Positions 41,018 to 50,950 of a stretch of DNA of 64,000 nucleotides are shown here, piece by piece. A model generated the notes under the pieces. That model was not told the origin of the DNA, searched no databases, and saw only the letters and a program-made list of their open reading frames with translations. The stretch spans positions 1 through 64,000 of the forward strand of contig NZ_AQYA01000028.1 in NCBI RefSeq assembly GCF_000376985.1. Reading direction: 5' to 3'. The stretch comes from Streptococcus henryi DSM 19005. GTDB taxonomy: Bacteria > Bacillota > Bacilli > Lactobacillales > Streptococcaceae. The position numbers and the translations under genes are program-made. Numbering within the stretch: position 1 is the first letter of the stretch; every line of letters begins with the position of its first letter.

Positions 41018-41847
41018 TGAATTATGCTCAGCTTTTCCATTACTATGAAGATTTGCTAGAGAAAAATGGTGAAGATCGCGAGAATTTAACCTACGTTTTT
41101 CGTGAATTGAAATCTTGGTCAAGCTTGGATTTTCTCCTTCATCAAAACCAGGAGCCTACTAGTGAAGATAAGAAGCTACTTGAAGAAATTGTAGCCAAGC
41201 TTGAACAACACGTCTCCCCACAGTACATCACGGGAAAGGCTTATTTTCGAGATCTGGAACTTAAGGTTGATAATCGGGTTTTAATCCCTCGCCCTGAGAC
41301 TGAGGAATTAGTTGACTTGATTTTGGCGGAAAATAGTAGAGCTGACCTTTCAGTTTTAGATATTGGTACAGGAAGCGGAGCTATTGCCATTGCACTAAAA
41401 AAAGCTAGCTCTAGCTGGCAGATAACAGCGGCTGACATATCTTCGGATGCATTGGATTTAGCGAAAGAGAATGCTGAAGACAATCAAGTTGATATTGAAT
41501 TTCTTGAGTCAGATGTTTATAGTTCTATTTCAGATACATTTGATATCATTGTTTCCAATCCACCTTACATTGCTTTCAATGACAAAGATGAAGTTGGACT
41601 CAATGTATTGGAATCTGAGCCTCACTTGGCACTCTTTGCTGATGAGGACGGTTTTGCCATTTATCGGCAAATTATTGAAGGTGCTCAGCCTTTCTTGGCC
41701 GAGGATGGGAAACTATATTTTGAAATCGGCTATAAGCAAGGTCCGGGGCTGCTTAAGTTACTTGCGCAGCATTTCCCTGAAAAACGCTCAAGAGTGATTG
41801 CCGATATTTTCGGTAAGGATAGAATGGTTGTGATGGACAATGGATAA
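41017..41847 (+). CDS. prmC: Release factor glutamine methyltransferase
   Basis: A 276-residue SAM-dependent methyltransferase acting on the GGQ glutamine of release factors. ILIPRPETEEL-type text (VLIPRPETEELVDLI), the SAM loop DIGTGSGAIAI and the catalytic NPPYI are all present. It overlaps prfA by one base and sua5 by eight, so the three are translationally coupled. Confidence 0.96.
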   Translation: MNYAQLFHYYEDLLEKNGEDRENLTYVFRELKSWSSLDFLLHQNQEPTSEDKKLLEEIVAKLEQHVSPQYITGKAYFRDLELKVDNRVLIPRPETEELVDLILAENSRADLSVLDIGTGSGAIAIALKKASSSWQITAADISSDALDLAKENAEDNQVDIEFLESDVYSSISDTFDIIVSNPPYIAFNDKDEVGLNVLESEPHLALFADEDGFAIYRQIIEGAQPFLAEDGKLYFEIGYKQGPGLLKLLAQHFPEKRSRVIADIFGKDRMVVMDNG

Positions 41848-42430
41848 GTTACAAGAGATTTTGGAAAATGGCGGTGCAGTTATTCTTCCAACTGAGACAG
41901 TCTATGGTCTATTTGCTAAGGCACTAGACGAAGATGCCGTTAATCATGTTTATGATTTAAAAATGCGTCCTCGTGATAAAGCTATGAATCTAAATGTTTC
42001 AGATTTAGAGTCGATTTTAGCTTTTTCTAAAAATCAGCCAGATTATCTAAATCGGCTCTACGAAAAATTTTTGCCTGGGCCATTGACCATTATTTTAGAG
42101 GCTAATGAGCGCGTGCCAGCTTGGATCAATTCTGGCTTATCAACAATTGGTTTTCGTTTACCTAAACATCCCGTTACTCTGGATTTGATAAAAAAAACAG
42201 GTCCTCTGATAGGACCATCTGCAAACTTATCAGGGACAGAAAGTGGAAAGATTTTTTCAAAAGTTAAAGAACAATTTTCTGAAGAAATAGTTGGCTTTGA
42301 AGATGACCTTGCTTTAACTGGACAAGATTCTACCATTTTAGATTTAACAGGTGAAAAAGCACGCATCTTGCGACAAGGTTCAATTACTAAAGAAGAACTA
42401 TTACAAGTCATTCCCGAGCTGCGTTTTTAA
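41840..42430 (+). CDS. L-threonylcarbamoyladenylate synthase (Sua5/YciO/YrdC family)
   Basis: A 196-residue single-domain YrdC-fold enzyme making threonylcarbamoyl-AMP from threonine, bicarbonate and ATP for the t6A37 tRNA modification. LPTETVYGL near the start, LKMRPRDKAMN and GPSANLSG are the hallmark motifs. It lacks the C-terminal Sua5 domain, so it is of the TsaC length. Its ATG lies inside the end of prmC. Confidence 0.93.
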   Translation: MDKLQEILENGGAVILPTETVYGLFAKALDEDAVNHVYDLKMRPRDKAMNLNVSDLESILAFSKNQPDYLNRLYEKFLPGPLTIILEANERVPAWINSGLSTIGFRLPKHPVTLDLIKKTGPLIGPSANLSGTESGKIFSKVKEQFSEEIVGFEDDLALTGQDSTILDLTGEKARILRQGSITKEELLQVIPELRF

Positions 42431-42570
42431 GTTTTGAAGATGTTAATTTAAGATTTAGGTAAATTTAGGTAACTAAGGTAGTTATATCTGTATTTTTTGT
42501 TTTAATCAATTTGAACAAAAATCAGATTAATTATAGATTAAATATTTATTGTGTACAAAGGAGTATCGCC

Positions 42571-43821
42571 ATGATTTTTGATAAAGATAATTTTGAAGCA
42601 TTTGATCCTGAACTTTGGAATGCTATCCATGCAGAAGAAGTTCGCCAGCAAAACAATATTGAATTGATTGCTTCCGAAAACGTAGTTTCTAAGGCAGTCA
42701 TGGCTGCTCAAGGCTCTGTATTGACTAATAAGTATGCTGAAGGTTACCCAGGGAAACGCTATTATGGTGGAACAGACTGTATCGATATTGTTGAAAATCT
42801 TGCTATCGAGCGCGCAAAAGAACTTTTTGGTGCTGAGTTTGCAAATGTTCAGCCTCACTCAGGAAGTACAGCCAATGAAGCTGCGTATGCTGCGGTTCTT
42901 GAACCTGGCGATACTGTTATGGGCATGGACCTTGCTGCCGGTGGTCATTTGACACACGGTTCTCCTGTAAGTTTTTCAGGTAAAACTTACAATTTCGTTT
43001 CATACCCTGTTAACCAAGAAACTGAAATGCTTGATTATGATGCCATTCTTGATTTAGCTAAAGAAGTAAAACCAAAAATGATTGTTGCTGGTGCTTCAGC
43101 TTATTCTCGCATCATTGATTTCCCTAAATTCCGTGAAATTGCTGATGAAGTTGGTGCCTACCTTATGGTCGATATGGCCCATATCGCTGGTCTTGTAGCT
43201 GGTGGTCAACATCCAAGTCCAGTTCCATATGCTCATATTACGACAACAACAACTCACAAAACTTTGCGTGGCCCTCGTGGCGGTTTGATTTTAACAAATG
43301 ATGAAGAGATTGCTAAAAAAATTAACTCAGCAGTCTTCCCACGTTTGCAAGGTGGTCCATTGGAGCACGTTATTGCTGCCAAAGCTGTTGCACTTAAAGA
43401 AGCTCTTGACCCAGAATTCAAAGTCTATGCCAAACATGTCGTTGCTAATACAGCAGCAATGGCTGATGTATTCAACCAACATCCAGATTGCCGTGTTATT
43501 TCTGGTGGTACAGATAACCACGTCTTCTTAGTTGATGTGACTAAAGTTATTGAAAATGGTAAATTAGCTCAAAACGTTCTTGAGGAAGTAAATATTACTC
43601 TTAATAAGAACTCAATTCCTTTTGAAACATTGTCACCATTTAAAACATCAGGTATTCGTATCGGTGGAGCTGCAATCACAAGTCGTGGTATTGGTGTCAA
43701 GGAATCTCGTAAAATTGCAGAGCTTATGATTAAGACACTTGAGAACTATCAAGATGAGAGTATCTTAGAAGAAGTCCGTCAGGAAGTGAAAGCTATTACT
43801 GACGCTCACCCATTGTATTAG
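42571..43821 (+). CDS. glyA: Serine hydroxymethyltransferase
   Basis: A 416-residue PLP enzyme interconverting serine and glycine with tetrahydrofolate. The PLP lysine is in [15 protein letters not shown], and YPGKRYYGG and HSGSTAN are conserved substrate and cofactor segments. The ATG at 42571 follows AAAGGAG; the in-frame region back to 42511 is the leader. It is the source of one-carbon units for purine and thymidylate synthesis. Confidence 0.97.
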   Translation: MIFDKDNFEAFDPELWNAIHAEEVRQQNNIELIASENVVSKAVMAAQGSVLTNKYAEGYPGKRYYGGTDCIDIVENLAIERAKELFGAEFANVQPHSGSTANEAAYAAVLEPGDTVMGMDLAAGGHLTHGSPVSFSGKTYNFVSYPVNQETEMLDYDAILDLAKEVKPKMIVAGASAYSRIIDFPKFREIADEVGAYLMVDMAHIAGLVAGGQHPSPVPYAHITTTTTHKTLRGPRGGLILTNDEEIAKKINSAVFPRLQGGPLEHVIAAKAVALKEALDPEFKVYAKHVVANTAAMADVFNQHPDCRVISGGTDNHVFLVDVTKVIENGKLAQNVLEEVNITLNKNSIPFETLSPFKTSGIRIGGAAITSRGIGVKESRKIAELMIKTLENYQDESILEEVRQEVKAITDAHPLY

Positions 43822-43828
43822 AAAGTTT

Positions 43829-43860
43829 ATTCAGATTTGGCTAAAAAGCCAAATCTGAAT
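43829..43860 (+). terminator. Perfect 14-bp hairpin after glyA
   Basis: ATTCAGATTTGGCT (43829-43842) pairs perfectly with AGCCAAATCTGAAT (43847-43860) around AAAA. Only CATTTTAG follows, so termination may be partial. It is 15 bases before the start of the next gene. Confidence 0.65.
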
Positions 43861-43875
43861 CATTTTAGTAAACAA

Positions 43876-44853
43876 ATGATTGATTTATATTTAAAACGTA
43901 TTGTAATCCACCAATTTAGTCCAAATGATACTGAACTATTGTTGGCAGATAACTATTTAGAAATAACACCTAGACTGGATGACTATTTTCGTAAAAAGTT
44001 GACGAAAGTATTTTCTGATGAAGCAAAACGCGGTCAATTTGAGCAAGAAAATGTCTTTATGTCTTATTTGACTGAGGATTTGTTAGAGACTTCTGTTAAA
44101 ATAGCTCAGCTTTGGAAGGAAGAATTTGTCATTTCTGAAGACCAGAAGACTAACGATCTTGTCTTTATTCAATTTGATAAAGAAGGAATTGAGCATTTTG
44201 CCTTTTTAAGAGTTGCTCTAAGGGAAAATTTCACCCATATTTCTAGCGATAGCCATTCTCCCATAAAAGTAACTCAAAACAATCTGCCATCAGCTGCTCA
44301 GACACCGGATGAAGCTTTAGTCATTAATCGAAAATCTGGTAATTATTATCTAATTGAAAAGCGAATTAAGCATAATGGCAGTTTTGCCAATTATTTCTCA
44401 GAAAACTTACTGCAAGTAAAGCCTGAACAATCTGTAAAGAAATCTATTAAGATGGTTGAACAAACAGCACAGAAAATTGCTGAAAACTTCAACAAAGATG
44501 ATTTTGCTTTTCAATCAAAGATGAAATCTGCAATTTTTAAGAACTTAGAAGAGGAACAGGAATTATCTCCAGAAAAGCTTGCGGATCAACTTTTTGATGA
44601 CAATCTGACAGCGCGTTTAACTTTTGTTGATCAATTAAAAGAGTCTATTCCAGAACCAATAACAGTTTCTGATATTGATCATTCTAGACAGACAAAAAAG
44701 TTAGAAAATCAAAAATTATCACTTTCTAATGGTATCCAGCTCATAGTCCCAAACAATGTTTATGAGGATGCTGAAAGTGTTGAGTTCATTCAAAATCAAG
44801 ATGGAACCTATTCAATTTTGATAAAAAATATTGAGGATATCCAAAATAAATAA
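43876..44853 (+). CDS. Nucleoid-associated protein (NdpA/YejK family)
   Basis: A 325-residue member of the 37-kDa nucleoid-associated family. The start MIDLYLKRIVIHQFSPN agrees with relatives; the frame extends back to a TTG at 43837 but that lies in a hairpin and has no ribosome site. The protein is cytosolic and mixed alpha/beta, and a role in chromosome structure is inferred from E. coli YejK. The stop overlaps the next start. Confidence 0.8.
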   Translation: MIDLYLKRIVIHQFSPNDTELLLADNYLEITPRLDDYFRKKLTKVFSDEAKRGQFEQENVFMSYLTEDLLETSVKIAQLWKEEFVISEDQKTNDLVFIQFDKEGIEHFAFLRVALRENFTHISSDSHSPIKVTQNNLPSAAQTPDEALVINRKSGNYYLIEKRIKHNGSFANYFSENLLQVKPEQSVKKSIKMVEQTAQKIAENFNKDDFAFQSKMKSAIFKNLEEEQELSPEKLADQLFDDNLTARLTFVDQLKESIPEPITVSDIDHSRQTKKLENQKLSLSNGIQLIVPNNVYEDAESVEFIQNQDGTYSILIKNIEDIQNK

Positions 44854-45458
44854 TGTTTAAATATTTGAAACGGCTAATAATCTTCTTGCTTGTCTTTTTA
44901 TTTGCATTTCAAACTTATCGAATTCATCGGAATGTCAAAAATGTTATGCAATATAAAGAAATGGTTGAAGAGACATTAGCTGATAACGATACCAAAGCCA
45001 ATGTCGAATTGGTACTAGCAATGATTTACACCGAAACTAAGGGTGGCGAGGCAGATGTCATGCAGTCAAGCGAAAGTTCTGACGGTGTTGCTAACTCAAT
45101 TACAGATAGTCAGACGAGTATTCAACAAGGTGTGTCTGTCTTATCTAAAAATCTTGATTTAGCTGAAGCAGCTGGAGTAGATGTATGGACTGCAGTTCAA
45201 GCCTATAATTTTGGTACAGCCTACATTGAATATGTTGCTAAAAACGGTGGTGAAAACACAATTGAGTTAGCTGAGGCATATTCAAGAGATGTCGTTGCAC
45301 CAAGCCTTGGGAATACTTCCGGAGAAAGTTATTTTTACTACCATCCCCTTGCCTTAATTTCGGGTGGACGTCTTTATAAAAATGGTGGAAATATTTATTA
45401 TTCTCGAGAAGTTCACTTCAATCTATACTTGATTGAAATTATGAGTGTTTTTAGTTAA
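44853..45458 (+). CDS. pvaA: Lysozyme-like cell-wall protein (PvaA family)
   Basis: A 201-residue protein with an N-terminal membrane anchor (about residues 7-22) and an extracellular lysozyme-like domain. ETKGGEADVMQSSES near residue 57 carries the likely catalytic glutamate, and AVQAYNFGTAYI is a conserved later block. It matches the pneumococcal vaccine antigen A type that cleaves peptidoglycan. It is coupled to the nucleoid-protein gene by a one-base overlap. Confidence 0.82.
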   Translation: MFKYLKRLIIFLLVFLFAFQTYRIHRNVKNVMQYKEMVEETLADNDTKANVELVLAMIYTETKGGEADVMQSSESSDGVANSITDSQTSIQQGVSVLSKNLDLAEAAGVDVWTAVQAYNFGTAYIEYVAKNGGENTIELAEAYSRDVVAPSLGNTSGESYFYYHPLALISGGRLYKNGGNIYYSREVHFNLYLIEIMSVFS

Positions 45459-45493
45459 ACTGCTTTCTGGCCTCCAGGAGCAGTTTCTGTCTT
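45457..45493 (+). terminator. Terminator after pvaA
   Basis: AAACTGCT (45457-45464) pairs with AGCAGTTT (45479-45486) with an inner CTGG/CCAG stem, followed by a mixed T-rich tail. Confidence 0.6.
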
Positions 45494-45506
45494 AAGAAAG
45501 AGTATT

Positions 45507-47240
45507 ATGAAAAAATTAAGCAGATATTTTAAAGGTTACCTAAAAGAGACTATTCTGGGCCCCTTATTCAAATTATTAGAGGCGATTTTTGAACTATTAG
45601 TTCCAATTATTATTGCAAAGATTGTTGATAATACCATACCAAACTCGGATAAAAAACAACTATATCTGATGATTGCTCTGCTATTTGGCCTAGCAGCGAT
45701 AGGAGTTGTTGTTGCCATAACTGCACAGTATTATTCTTCAAAAGCGGCCGTTGGTGTTACTAAGGAAATGACTAAGGATCTCTTTGCTAAAATCATGACT
45801 TTAAGTAAAGAGGATCGTGATGAGTTAACAACTTCAAGTTTAGTTACACGTTTGACCAGCGATTGTTTTCAAATTCAAACTGGAATCAATCAGTTTTTAC
45901 GCCTATTTTTAAGAGCACCGATTATTGTGTTTGGTGCAATCATTATGGCTTTTACTATTAGTGCAAAAATAACCATTTATTTTATTGCCATGGTCGTGCT
46001 GTTATTTTTCATTGTTTTTATCATGTCTCGCTTATTAAATCCTATTTTTGGACAAATTCGTCTGGCAACTGATCGAATAGTCAATCTCACTCGAGAACAA
46101 ATTCAAGGTGTTAGGGTTATTCGTGCTTTTGGTCAGGTAAAAGCTGAAGAAGAACACTTCGAAGACCATAATAATGTATATACTAATTTACAAATTAAAG
46201 CCAATAATCTCTCTAGCTTGGTCACTCCATTGACATATGTTGTAGTTAATGTAACCCTCATTATCGTTATTTACCAAGGAAACATACAAGTTCGAAATAA
46301 CTTATTATCACAAGGGATGCTTGTGGCATTAGTCAATTATCTTCTTCAAATTTTAACTGAGCTATTAAAAATGACCATGCTAGTAACATCTCTTAATCAG
46401 TCTTTTATTAGTGCAAAACGAATTAATGCTGTTTTTGATAAACCCTCTGAGGATATTTCAGCGCCATTAACCAAATCATTTTCTGATCATTATTCTTTAG
46501 TTGCTGATGGGATAACTTTTACATATCCAACTGCTGCGGAGCCTGCTCTTTCACAAATTAACTTTAATATGCGACCAGGTAGCTTTTTAGGAATTATTGG
46601 GGGGACCGGAGCAGGTAAATCAACTGTCGTGGAACTGCTTAATCATCTCTATGTTCCTCAAGAGGGCAGCTTGGCTATTTTCCAAAAAAATGAGTCACCA
46701 AATACTATTAAGGAATGGCGTTCTTGGATTGGTCTTGTTCCTCAAAAGGCTGAGTTGTTCCAGGGAACGATTCGATCTAATTTAGTTCTTGGTCAAGAGA
46801 GAGAGATTTCTGATAGCGAGTTGTGGGAGGCGCTAGAGATTGCTCAGGCTGCTGACTTTGTCCGAGAAAAAGAAGGTCAGTTAGATGAAGAAGTGGCTGC
46901 ATTTGGCCGAAATTTTTCGGGAGGGCAACGTCAAAGGTTGACTATAGCTCGAGCGGTGCTTGAAAAGCGTCCATTCTTAATTTTAGATGATTCGACATCT
47001 GCTCTAGATTACTTAACTGAATCAAGACTGCTTTCTGCAATCAAAGAAAAATTGGGTGATACAAATCTTATTATGATTTCTCAAAGAACAAATAGCTTGA
47101 AAAATGCTGATAATATCTTAGTTTTAGATAAAGGAAAACAAGTTGGTTTTGACAACCATGATAACTTATTAGCATCAAACAGCTTATATCAGTCGATTCA
47201 TTACTCGCAACATGGGGAGGAGGTTCAAAATGAAGGCTAG
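45507..47240 (+). CDS. ABC exporter half, degenerate-site subunit
   Basis: A 577-residue type IV ABC exporter half: six membrane helices (about residues 15-310), then a nucleotide-binding domain with Walker A GGTGAGKST and signature FSGGQRQR. Walker B reads LILDDSTS, with aspartate in place of the catalytic glutamate, and the switch histidine is glutamine (MISQR). These changes mark the degenerate site of heterodimeric exporters such as LmrCD or PatAB. It overlaps its partner gene by 11 bases. Drug, lipid or peptide export is possible. Confidence 0.9.
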   Translation: MKKLSRYFKGYLKETILGPLFKLLEAIFELLVPIIIAKIVDNTIPNSDKKQLYLMIALLFGLAAIGVVVAITAQYYSSKAAVGVTKEMTKDLFAKIMTLSKEDRDELTTSSLVTRLTSDCFQIQTGINQFLRLFLRAPIIVFGAIIMAFTISAKITIYFIAMVVLLFFIVFIMSRLLNPIFGQIRLATDRIVNLTREQIQGVRVIRAFGQVKAEEEHFEDHNNVYTNLQIKANNLSSLVTPLTYVVVNVTLIIVIYQGNIQVRNNLLSQGMLVALVNYLLQILTELLKMTMLVTSLNQSFISAKRINAVFDKPSEDISAPLTKSFSDHYSLVADGITFTYPTAAEPALSQINFNMRPGSFLGIIGGTGAGKSTVVELLNHLYVPQEGSLAIFQKNESPNTIKEWRSWIGLVPQKAELFQGTIRSNLVLGQEREISDSELWEALEIAQAADFVREKEGQLDEEVAAFGRNFSGGQRQRLTIARAVLEKRPFLILDDSTSALDYLTESRLLSAIKEKLGDTNLIMISQRTNSLKNADNILVLDKGKQVGFDNHDNLLASNSLYQSIHYSQHGEEVQNEG

Positions 47241-48966
47241 AAGACAAGATATGACCGCTAGACGTCTCATTAAGGATCTCTTATCACAAAAAGTGCTAGT
47301 TTCTGCTGCTAGTTTAGGTACAATTATTCAAGTTGCTTTAACAGTTTATATGCCTGTATTAATAGGTGATGCTGTCGATACAGTACTTAAAGAAAATTCA
47401 CTTCAACTTCTTTATCCAATTCTAATAACTATGCTATTGGTCGTTATTGGTAACACTTCAATTCAATGGATTAATCCCATACTTTATAATAAATTAGTTT
47501 TTGATTATATTAAAGATTTACGTCAATCGGTTATGATCAAATTAAATCAGATGCCCATTTCTTTTATGGATAAGCGCAGTGCTGGGGATTTAGTCAGTCG
47601 AGTTACAACAGATACTGAGCAGTTAAGTAACGGCCTTCTAATGGTATTTAATCAATTTTTTGTCGGCCTACTTACAATTATCATCACAATTGTATCAATG
47701 GCTAGAATTGATATTTTAATGCTTTTCTTGGTACTAGTGTTGACTCCTTTATCACTCTTTTTAGCGAGATTTATTGCAAAGAAATCATACAGTCTCTATC
47801 AAAATCAAACAAAATCTCGTGGAAGTCAGACTCAGTTCATTGAAGAAATGATTAGTCAAGAAAGCTTAATACAAACATTTAACGCTCAAGAAGAAGCTGT
47901 AGAACAGTTTACAAGTATTAATGAAAAATATGCTAATTATTCTCAGGGAGCAATTTTCTATTCATCAACTGTTAATCCTTCTACACGTTTTATTAATAGT
48001 CTAATTTATGGACTGCTGGCAGGTGTGGGGGCTTTACGTATTATGTCTGGTGCATTTTCAGTTGGTCAACTAACCACATTTTTAAATTATGTTACTCAGT
48101 ACACTAAGCCTTTTAACGACATTTCGTCTGTTATGTCAGAGATGCAAAGTGCCATTGCCTGCGCAGAAAGACTTTATTCAATTTTAGATGAAGAAGTTGT
48201 ACAGGAAAATGTAACGAGTCAAATCGATTCAGATCATTTAGAAGGTCAAATTACCTTTGATCATGTAGCGTTCGGATATGATTCCAATCACCCTCTAATA
48301 AAAAATCTCAATCTTAGTATTCCAGCTTCATCAAAAATCGCTATCGTTGGTCCAACAGGAGCTGGAAAATCAACTTTGATAAATCTTCTTATGAGATTCT
48401 ATGAGATTGACAAAGGTACAATTTATCTGGACGGTAAAGACATTAGAGAGTTTTCAAAAGAGGATTTAAGACAGCAAATTGGAATGGTTTTGCAAGAAAC
48501 GTGGTTAAAAACTGCTACTATTCATGAAAATATTGCTTATGCTAATCCTGAAGCCAGTCGAGAAGAAGTCATTGCAGCAGCCAAAGCAGCAAATGCAGAT
48601 TTCTTTATTCGACAATTACCTAAGGGTTATGATACCTACCTAGATGACGCCGGTCAATCACTTTCACAGGGTCAACGTCAATTACTCACAATTGCACGTG
48701 TATTTGTCAATATTCCTAAAATCTTGATTTTAGATGAAGCCACATCTTCAATTGATACTCGAACAGAAGTTCTCATTCAAGAGGCTTTTGAAAAACTAAT
48801 GGAAGGTCGAACAAGTTTTATCATTGCCCATAGACTTTCAACGATTAAAACAGCTGACCTGATACTTGTTATGGATAAAGGTGATATTGTTGAATATGGC
48901 AATCACAAGGAACTCATGGCGAAAAAAGGGATGTATTATCGTATGCAGATGGCACAAGCATCATAA
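47230..48966 (+). CDS. ABC exporter half, catalytically complete subunit
   Basis: A 578-residue partner of the preceding protein with six helices and a complete ATPase domain: Walker A GPTGAGKST, Walker B LILDEATS with the catalytic glutamate, and switch histidine in IAHRLS. The signature is LSQGQRQ. The ATG at 47230 follows GGGAGGAGG by six bases; an ATG at 47212 lies before that site. The heterodimer would have one consensus and one degenerate site. Confidence 0.92.
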   Translation: MKARRQDMTARRLIKDLLSQKVLVSAASLGTIIQVALTVYMPVLIGDAVDTVLKENSLQLLYPILITMLLVVIGNTSIQWINPILYNKLVFDYIKDLRQSVMIKLNQMPISFMDKRSAGDLVSRVTTDTEQLSNGLLMVFNQFFVGLLTIIITIVSMARIDILMLFLVLVLTPLSLFLARFIAKKSYSLYQNQTKSRGSQTQFIEEMISQESLIQTFNAQEEAVEQFTSINEKYANYSQGAIFYSSTVNPSTRFINSLIYGLLAGVGALRIMSGAFSVGQLTTFLNYVTQYTKPFNDISSVMSEMQSAIACAERLYSILDEEVVQENVTSQIDSDHLEGQITFDHVAFGYDSNHPLIKNLNLSIPASSKIAIVGPTGAGKSTLINLLMRFYEIDKGTIYLDGKDIREFSKEDLRQQIGMVLQETWLKTATIHENIAYANPEASREEVIAAAKAANADFFIRQLPKGYDTYLDDAGQSLSQGQRQLLTIARVFVNIPKILILDEATSSIDTRTEVLIQEAFEKLMEGRTSFIIAHRLSTIKTADLILVMDKGDIVEYGNHKELMAKKGMYYRMQMAQAS

Positions 48967-49007
48967 AATTAAGTAATAATCACATCTTTAACTTGTAATT
49001 TTTTTCT

Positions 49008-49044
49008 AATCTCTATCACTCAGTACGAGCGATAGAGATTTTTT
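49008..49044 (+). terminator. Intrinsic terminator after the ABC exporter genes
   Basis: The ten-base stem AATCTCTATC (49008-49017) with GATAGAGATT (49031-49040), then TTTT. Confidence 0.85.
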
Positions 49045-49102
49045 ATATTAGAAAAATATTTTTAGAATTTTTAAAATTATATATAATATTTGATGTTCAA
49101 AC

Positions 49103-49130
49103 TTTACTTTGATTTTAAGAGTGGTATAAT
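49103..49130 (+). promoter_or_regulatory. Promoter of the LPXTG surface protein gene
   Basis: The extended -10 TGGTATAAT (49122-49130) with a weak TTTACT (49103-49108) 16 bases upstream. Confidence 0.55.
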
Positions 49131-49169
49131 TTAATTAAAACATTATAACAATCAAAGGAGATTGAGCCA

Positions 49170-50657
49170 ATGAAAAGTTTTAATAAAAAAGAGTCTAAAT
49201 TTTCTCTACGTAAGCTAAGCGTAGGACTTGCTTCTGTGACTATTGCGGTTATGTTTTTGGGAACTGCAACGGTTTTCGCTGATGACAACGGGGTTTCCGA
49301 ACCTTCAACAACAGAGGTTGCTGTGAATAATGATAAAGCACCCATGTCTAGTGCAGCCAAAACTATTTCTGAAAGCTTTGAAGAGGATGTCACTGTAATC
49401 AATGAGAATTTGATTGATGTTCGTACAGCTACTGATATTGTTAGTGAAGAAATAACAAATGCTATAGCTCAGCCTGTTGTTGACGAAGAAGTTGCAAATG
49501 TTGGTGATGTTATTTCTGTTGAGACTAGTGCGTCTGATCCTGTAATAACAGAAAGCGAAGAAGGAAGTACTACCACAGCAACGAGCGAAGCTACAGCACA
49601 GATTGTTACGACGACTAAAGCTGATAGTTCTGAACCGGTTGGTGTACAAGAGCAATCAACAGTTTCGTATGAGACATCCGGTGAGTACGAAACTAAATCA
49701 GCCACTATTACTGAAAAAGAAAGAGTTGAAAAGACTACAACAGTTGAAGTCATTAAAGTTGATAATAGCACCACAACTACAACTCAAGGAAATAATGCAG
49801 ATATCGTATTTATCATAGATACTTCAGGTTCAATGTATGATGACATTGAAGGCGTAAAAAACAATGTCACCAACTTTGTATCTGGATTGAATCAAGAAAG
49901 CATAACTACCCGACTTGGTTTGATTGGCTACGGAACTGATTTCACAACTACAAGCTTTAATGGTTCTTACTTTACTACTGACACTGCTGAATTTATTACA
50001 GCTTTAGAGCAGTTGGATTATGAAGGAGCTTCTGAAGATCCTAGGTCTCCTTTGAATTTTATTGCATCAGACTATGATTGGTCAACAAATACAGGATCTA
50101 AACGATTTGCTGTTGTATTTACTGATGAAGATATTGATATTTGGGATTCTGATGAAGTTGTTGCACAAGGTATAGCTGAAGCAGTAGCGAATTTGAAAAA
50201 GGCGAACATAGCTACAAGTTTTGTTTACGACACTAATGATAGCGAAGCAGTCAATGAATTTACACCATTTGTTGATGGTACAGGTGGATTCGCTGTTGAT
50301 ATCAATCAAGACTATGCTGAGATTATGAGTAACCAACTTGGTAAATGGGTTATTACCAATGTTAACAGTGATGTTCGTTACTACAAAGTAATCAAAGACG
50401 ATTATCGTATTTTTGTGGAAGTAGTTGCTACTGAAAAACCAGTAGAGACTGTGAAACCTGCGGCAGCACCAGTCAAAGCTACTCCAAAGGCAAATGTTGT
50501 CAAACCAACAAGTACGGCAACTGCTAAAAAGGTAGTTTCAAAAGATGAATTACCAAAAACTGGCGAAAAAAATAGCACAGCTGCTGTAGCAGGTCTAGGT
50601 ATTCTAATCACTCTTCTAGGAACTGTAGGTATCAAAAGTCGCCGTAAAGAAGATTAA
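49170..50657 (+). CDS. LPXTG-anchored surface protein with a von Willebrand A domain
   Basis: A 495-residue cell-wall protein. A YSIRK-like signal (FSLRKLSVGLASV, residues 11-23) directs septal export. A Ser/Thr/Glu-rich stalk (about 30-210) follows. A vWFA domain has MIDAS residues D217, S219 and S221 in DTSGS and a later TDEDID. A Pro/Ala/Lys-rich wall-spanning part leads to LPKTG (461-465), a hydrophobic helix and a basic tail. MIDAS domains bind host proteins or partner subunits. It is not in a pilus operon and has no sortase beside it. An adhesin role is inference. Confidence 0.88.
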   Translation: MKSFNKKESKFSLRKLSVGLASVTIAVMFLGTATVFADDNGVSEPSTTEVAVNNDKAPMSSAAKTISESFEEDVTVINENLIDVRTATDIVSEEITNAIAQPVVDEEVANVGDVISVETSASDPVITESEEGSTTTATSEATAQIVTTTKADSSEPVGVQEQSTVSYETSGEYETKSATITEKERVEKTTTVEVIKVDNSTTTTTQGNNADIVFIIDTSGSMYDDIEGVKNNVTNFVSGLNQESITTRLGLIGYGTDFTTTSFNGSYFTTDTAEFITALEQLDYEGASEDPRSPLNFIASDYDWSTNTGSKRFAVVFTDEDIDIWDSDEVVAQGIAEAVANLKKANIATSFVYDTNDSEAVNEFTPFVDGTGGFAVDINQDYAEIMSNQLGKWVITNVNSDVRYYKVIKDDYRIFVEVVATEKPVETVKPAAAPVKATPKANVVKPTSTATAKKVVSKDELPKTGEKNSTAAVAGLGILITLLGTVGIKSRRKED

Positions 50658-50728
50658 TTTAACTCAATAAGTATTCAAGTGTACAATTTATCACTGTATA
50701 TTATTTTATCAATTAAAAAAAGCAAAAC

Positions 50729-50763
50729 TCAGTAATTGTAATGATGAATTGCTGAATTTTTTT
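50729..50763 (+). terminator. Intrinsic terminator after the LPXTG gene
   Basis: TCAGTAATT (50729-50737) pairs with AATTGCTGA (50747-50755) with one G-U, followed by seven T. Confidence 0.75.
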
Positions 50764-50778
50764 ATATTACTTCATTTT

Positions 50779-50826
50779 TTGATGAGTGAAACTAGTTTTT
50801 CATATAATAACCTTAGTATTAATACT
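50779..50826 (+). promoter_or_regulatory. Possible upstream pel promoter with a palindrome at the start site
   Basis: TTGATG (50779-50784), 18 bases, TATAAT (50803-50808), then after four bases TTAGTATTAATACT with the palindrome AGTATTAATACT at 50815-50826. The block TATAAT-N4-TTAGTATTA is the same as at 4669-4687. Confidence 0.4.
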
Positions 50827-50921
50827 TGAACAGTTTTTGACAGACATGAGATAGTTTTCAATTAGTAATTTCAAAATCAGTTACAAGCAAGTTACAAACA
50901 AATTAAAAAAACAGATATTTC

Positions 50922-50950
50922 TTCATAGCATATAAATTAAATGATAAAAT
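50922..50950 (+). promoter_or_regulatory. Proximal promoter of the pel operon
   Basis: TTCATA (50922-50927), a 17-base spacer and an extended -10 TGATAAAAT (50942-50950). TACGAAGA at 50956-50963 is one base off a CIN box. The region 50827-50921 has no other recognisable signal. Confidence 0.5.

Noticed and set aside
49305..49774. Two minus-strand frames inside the LPXTG gene
   Set aside because: They are shadows of the repetitive Thr/Glu-rich stalk coding sequence, with no start signals.
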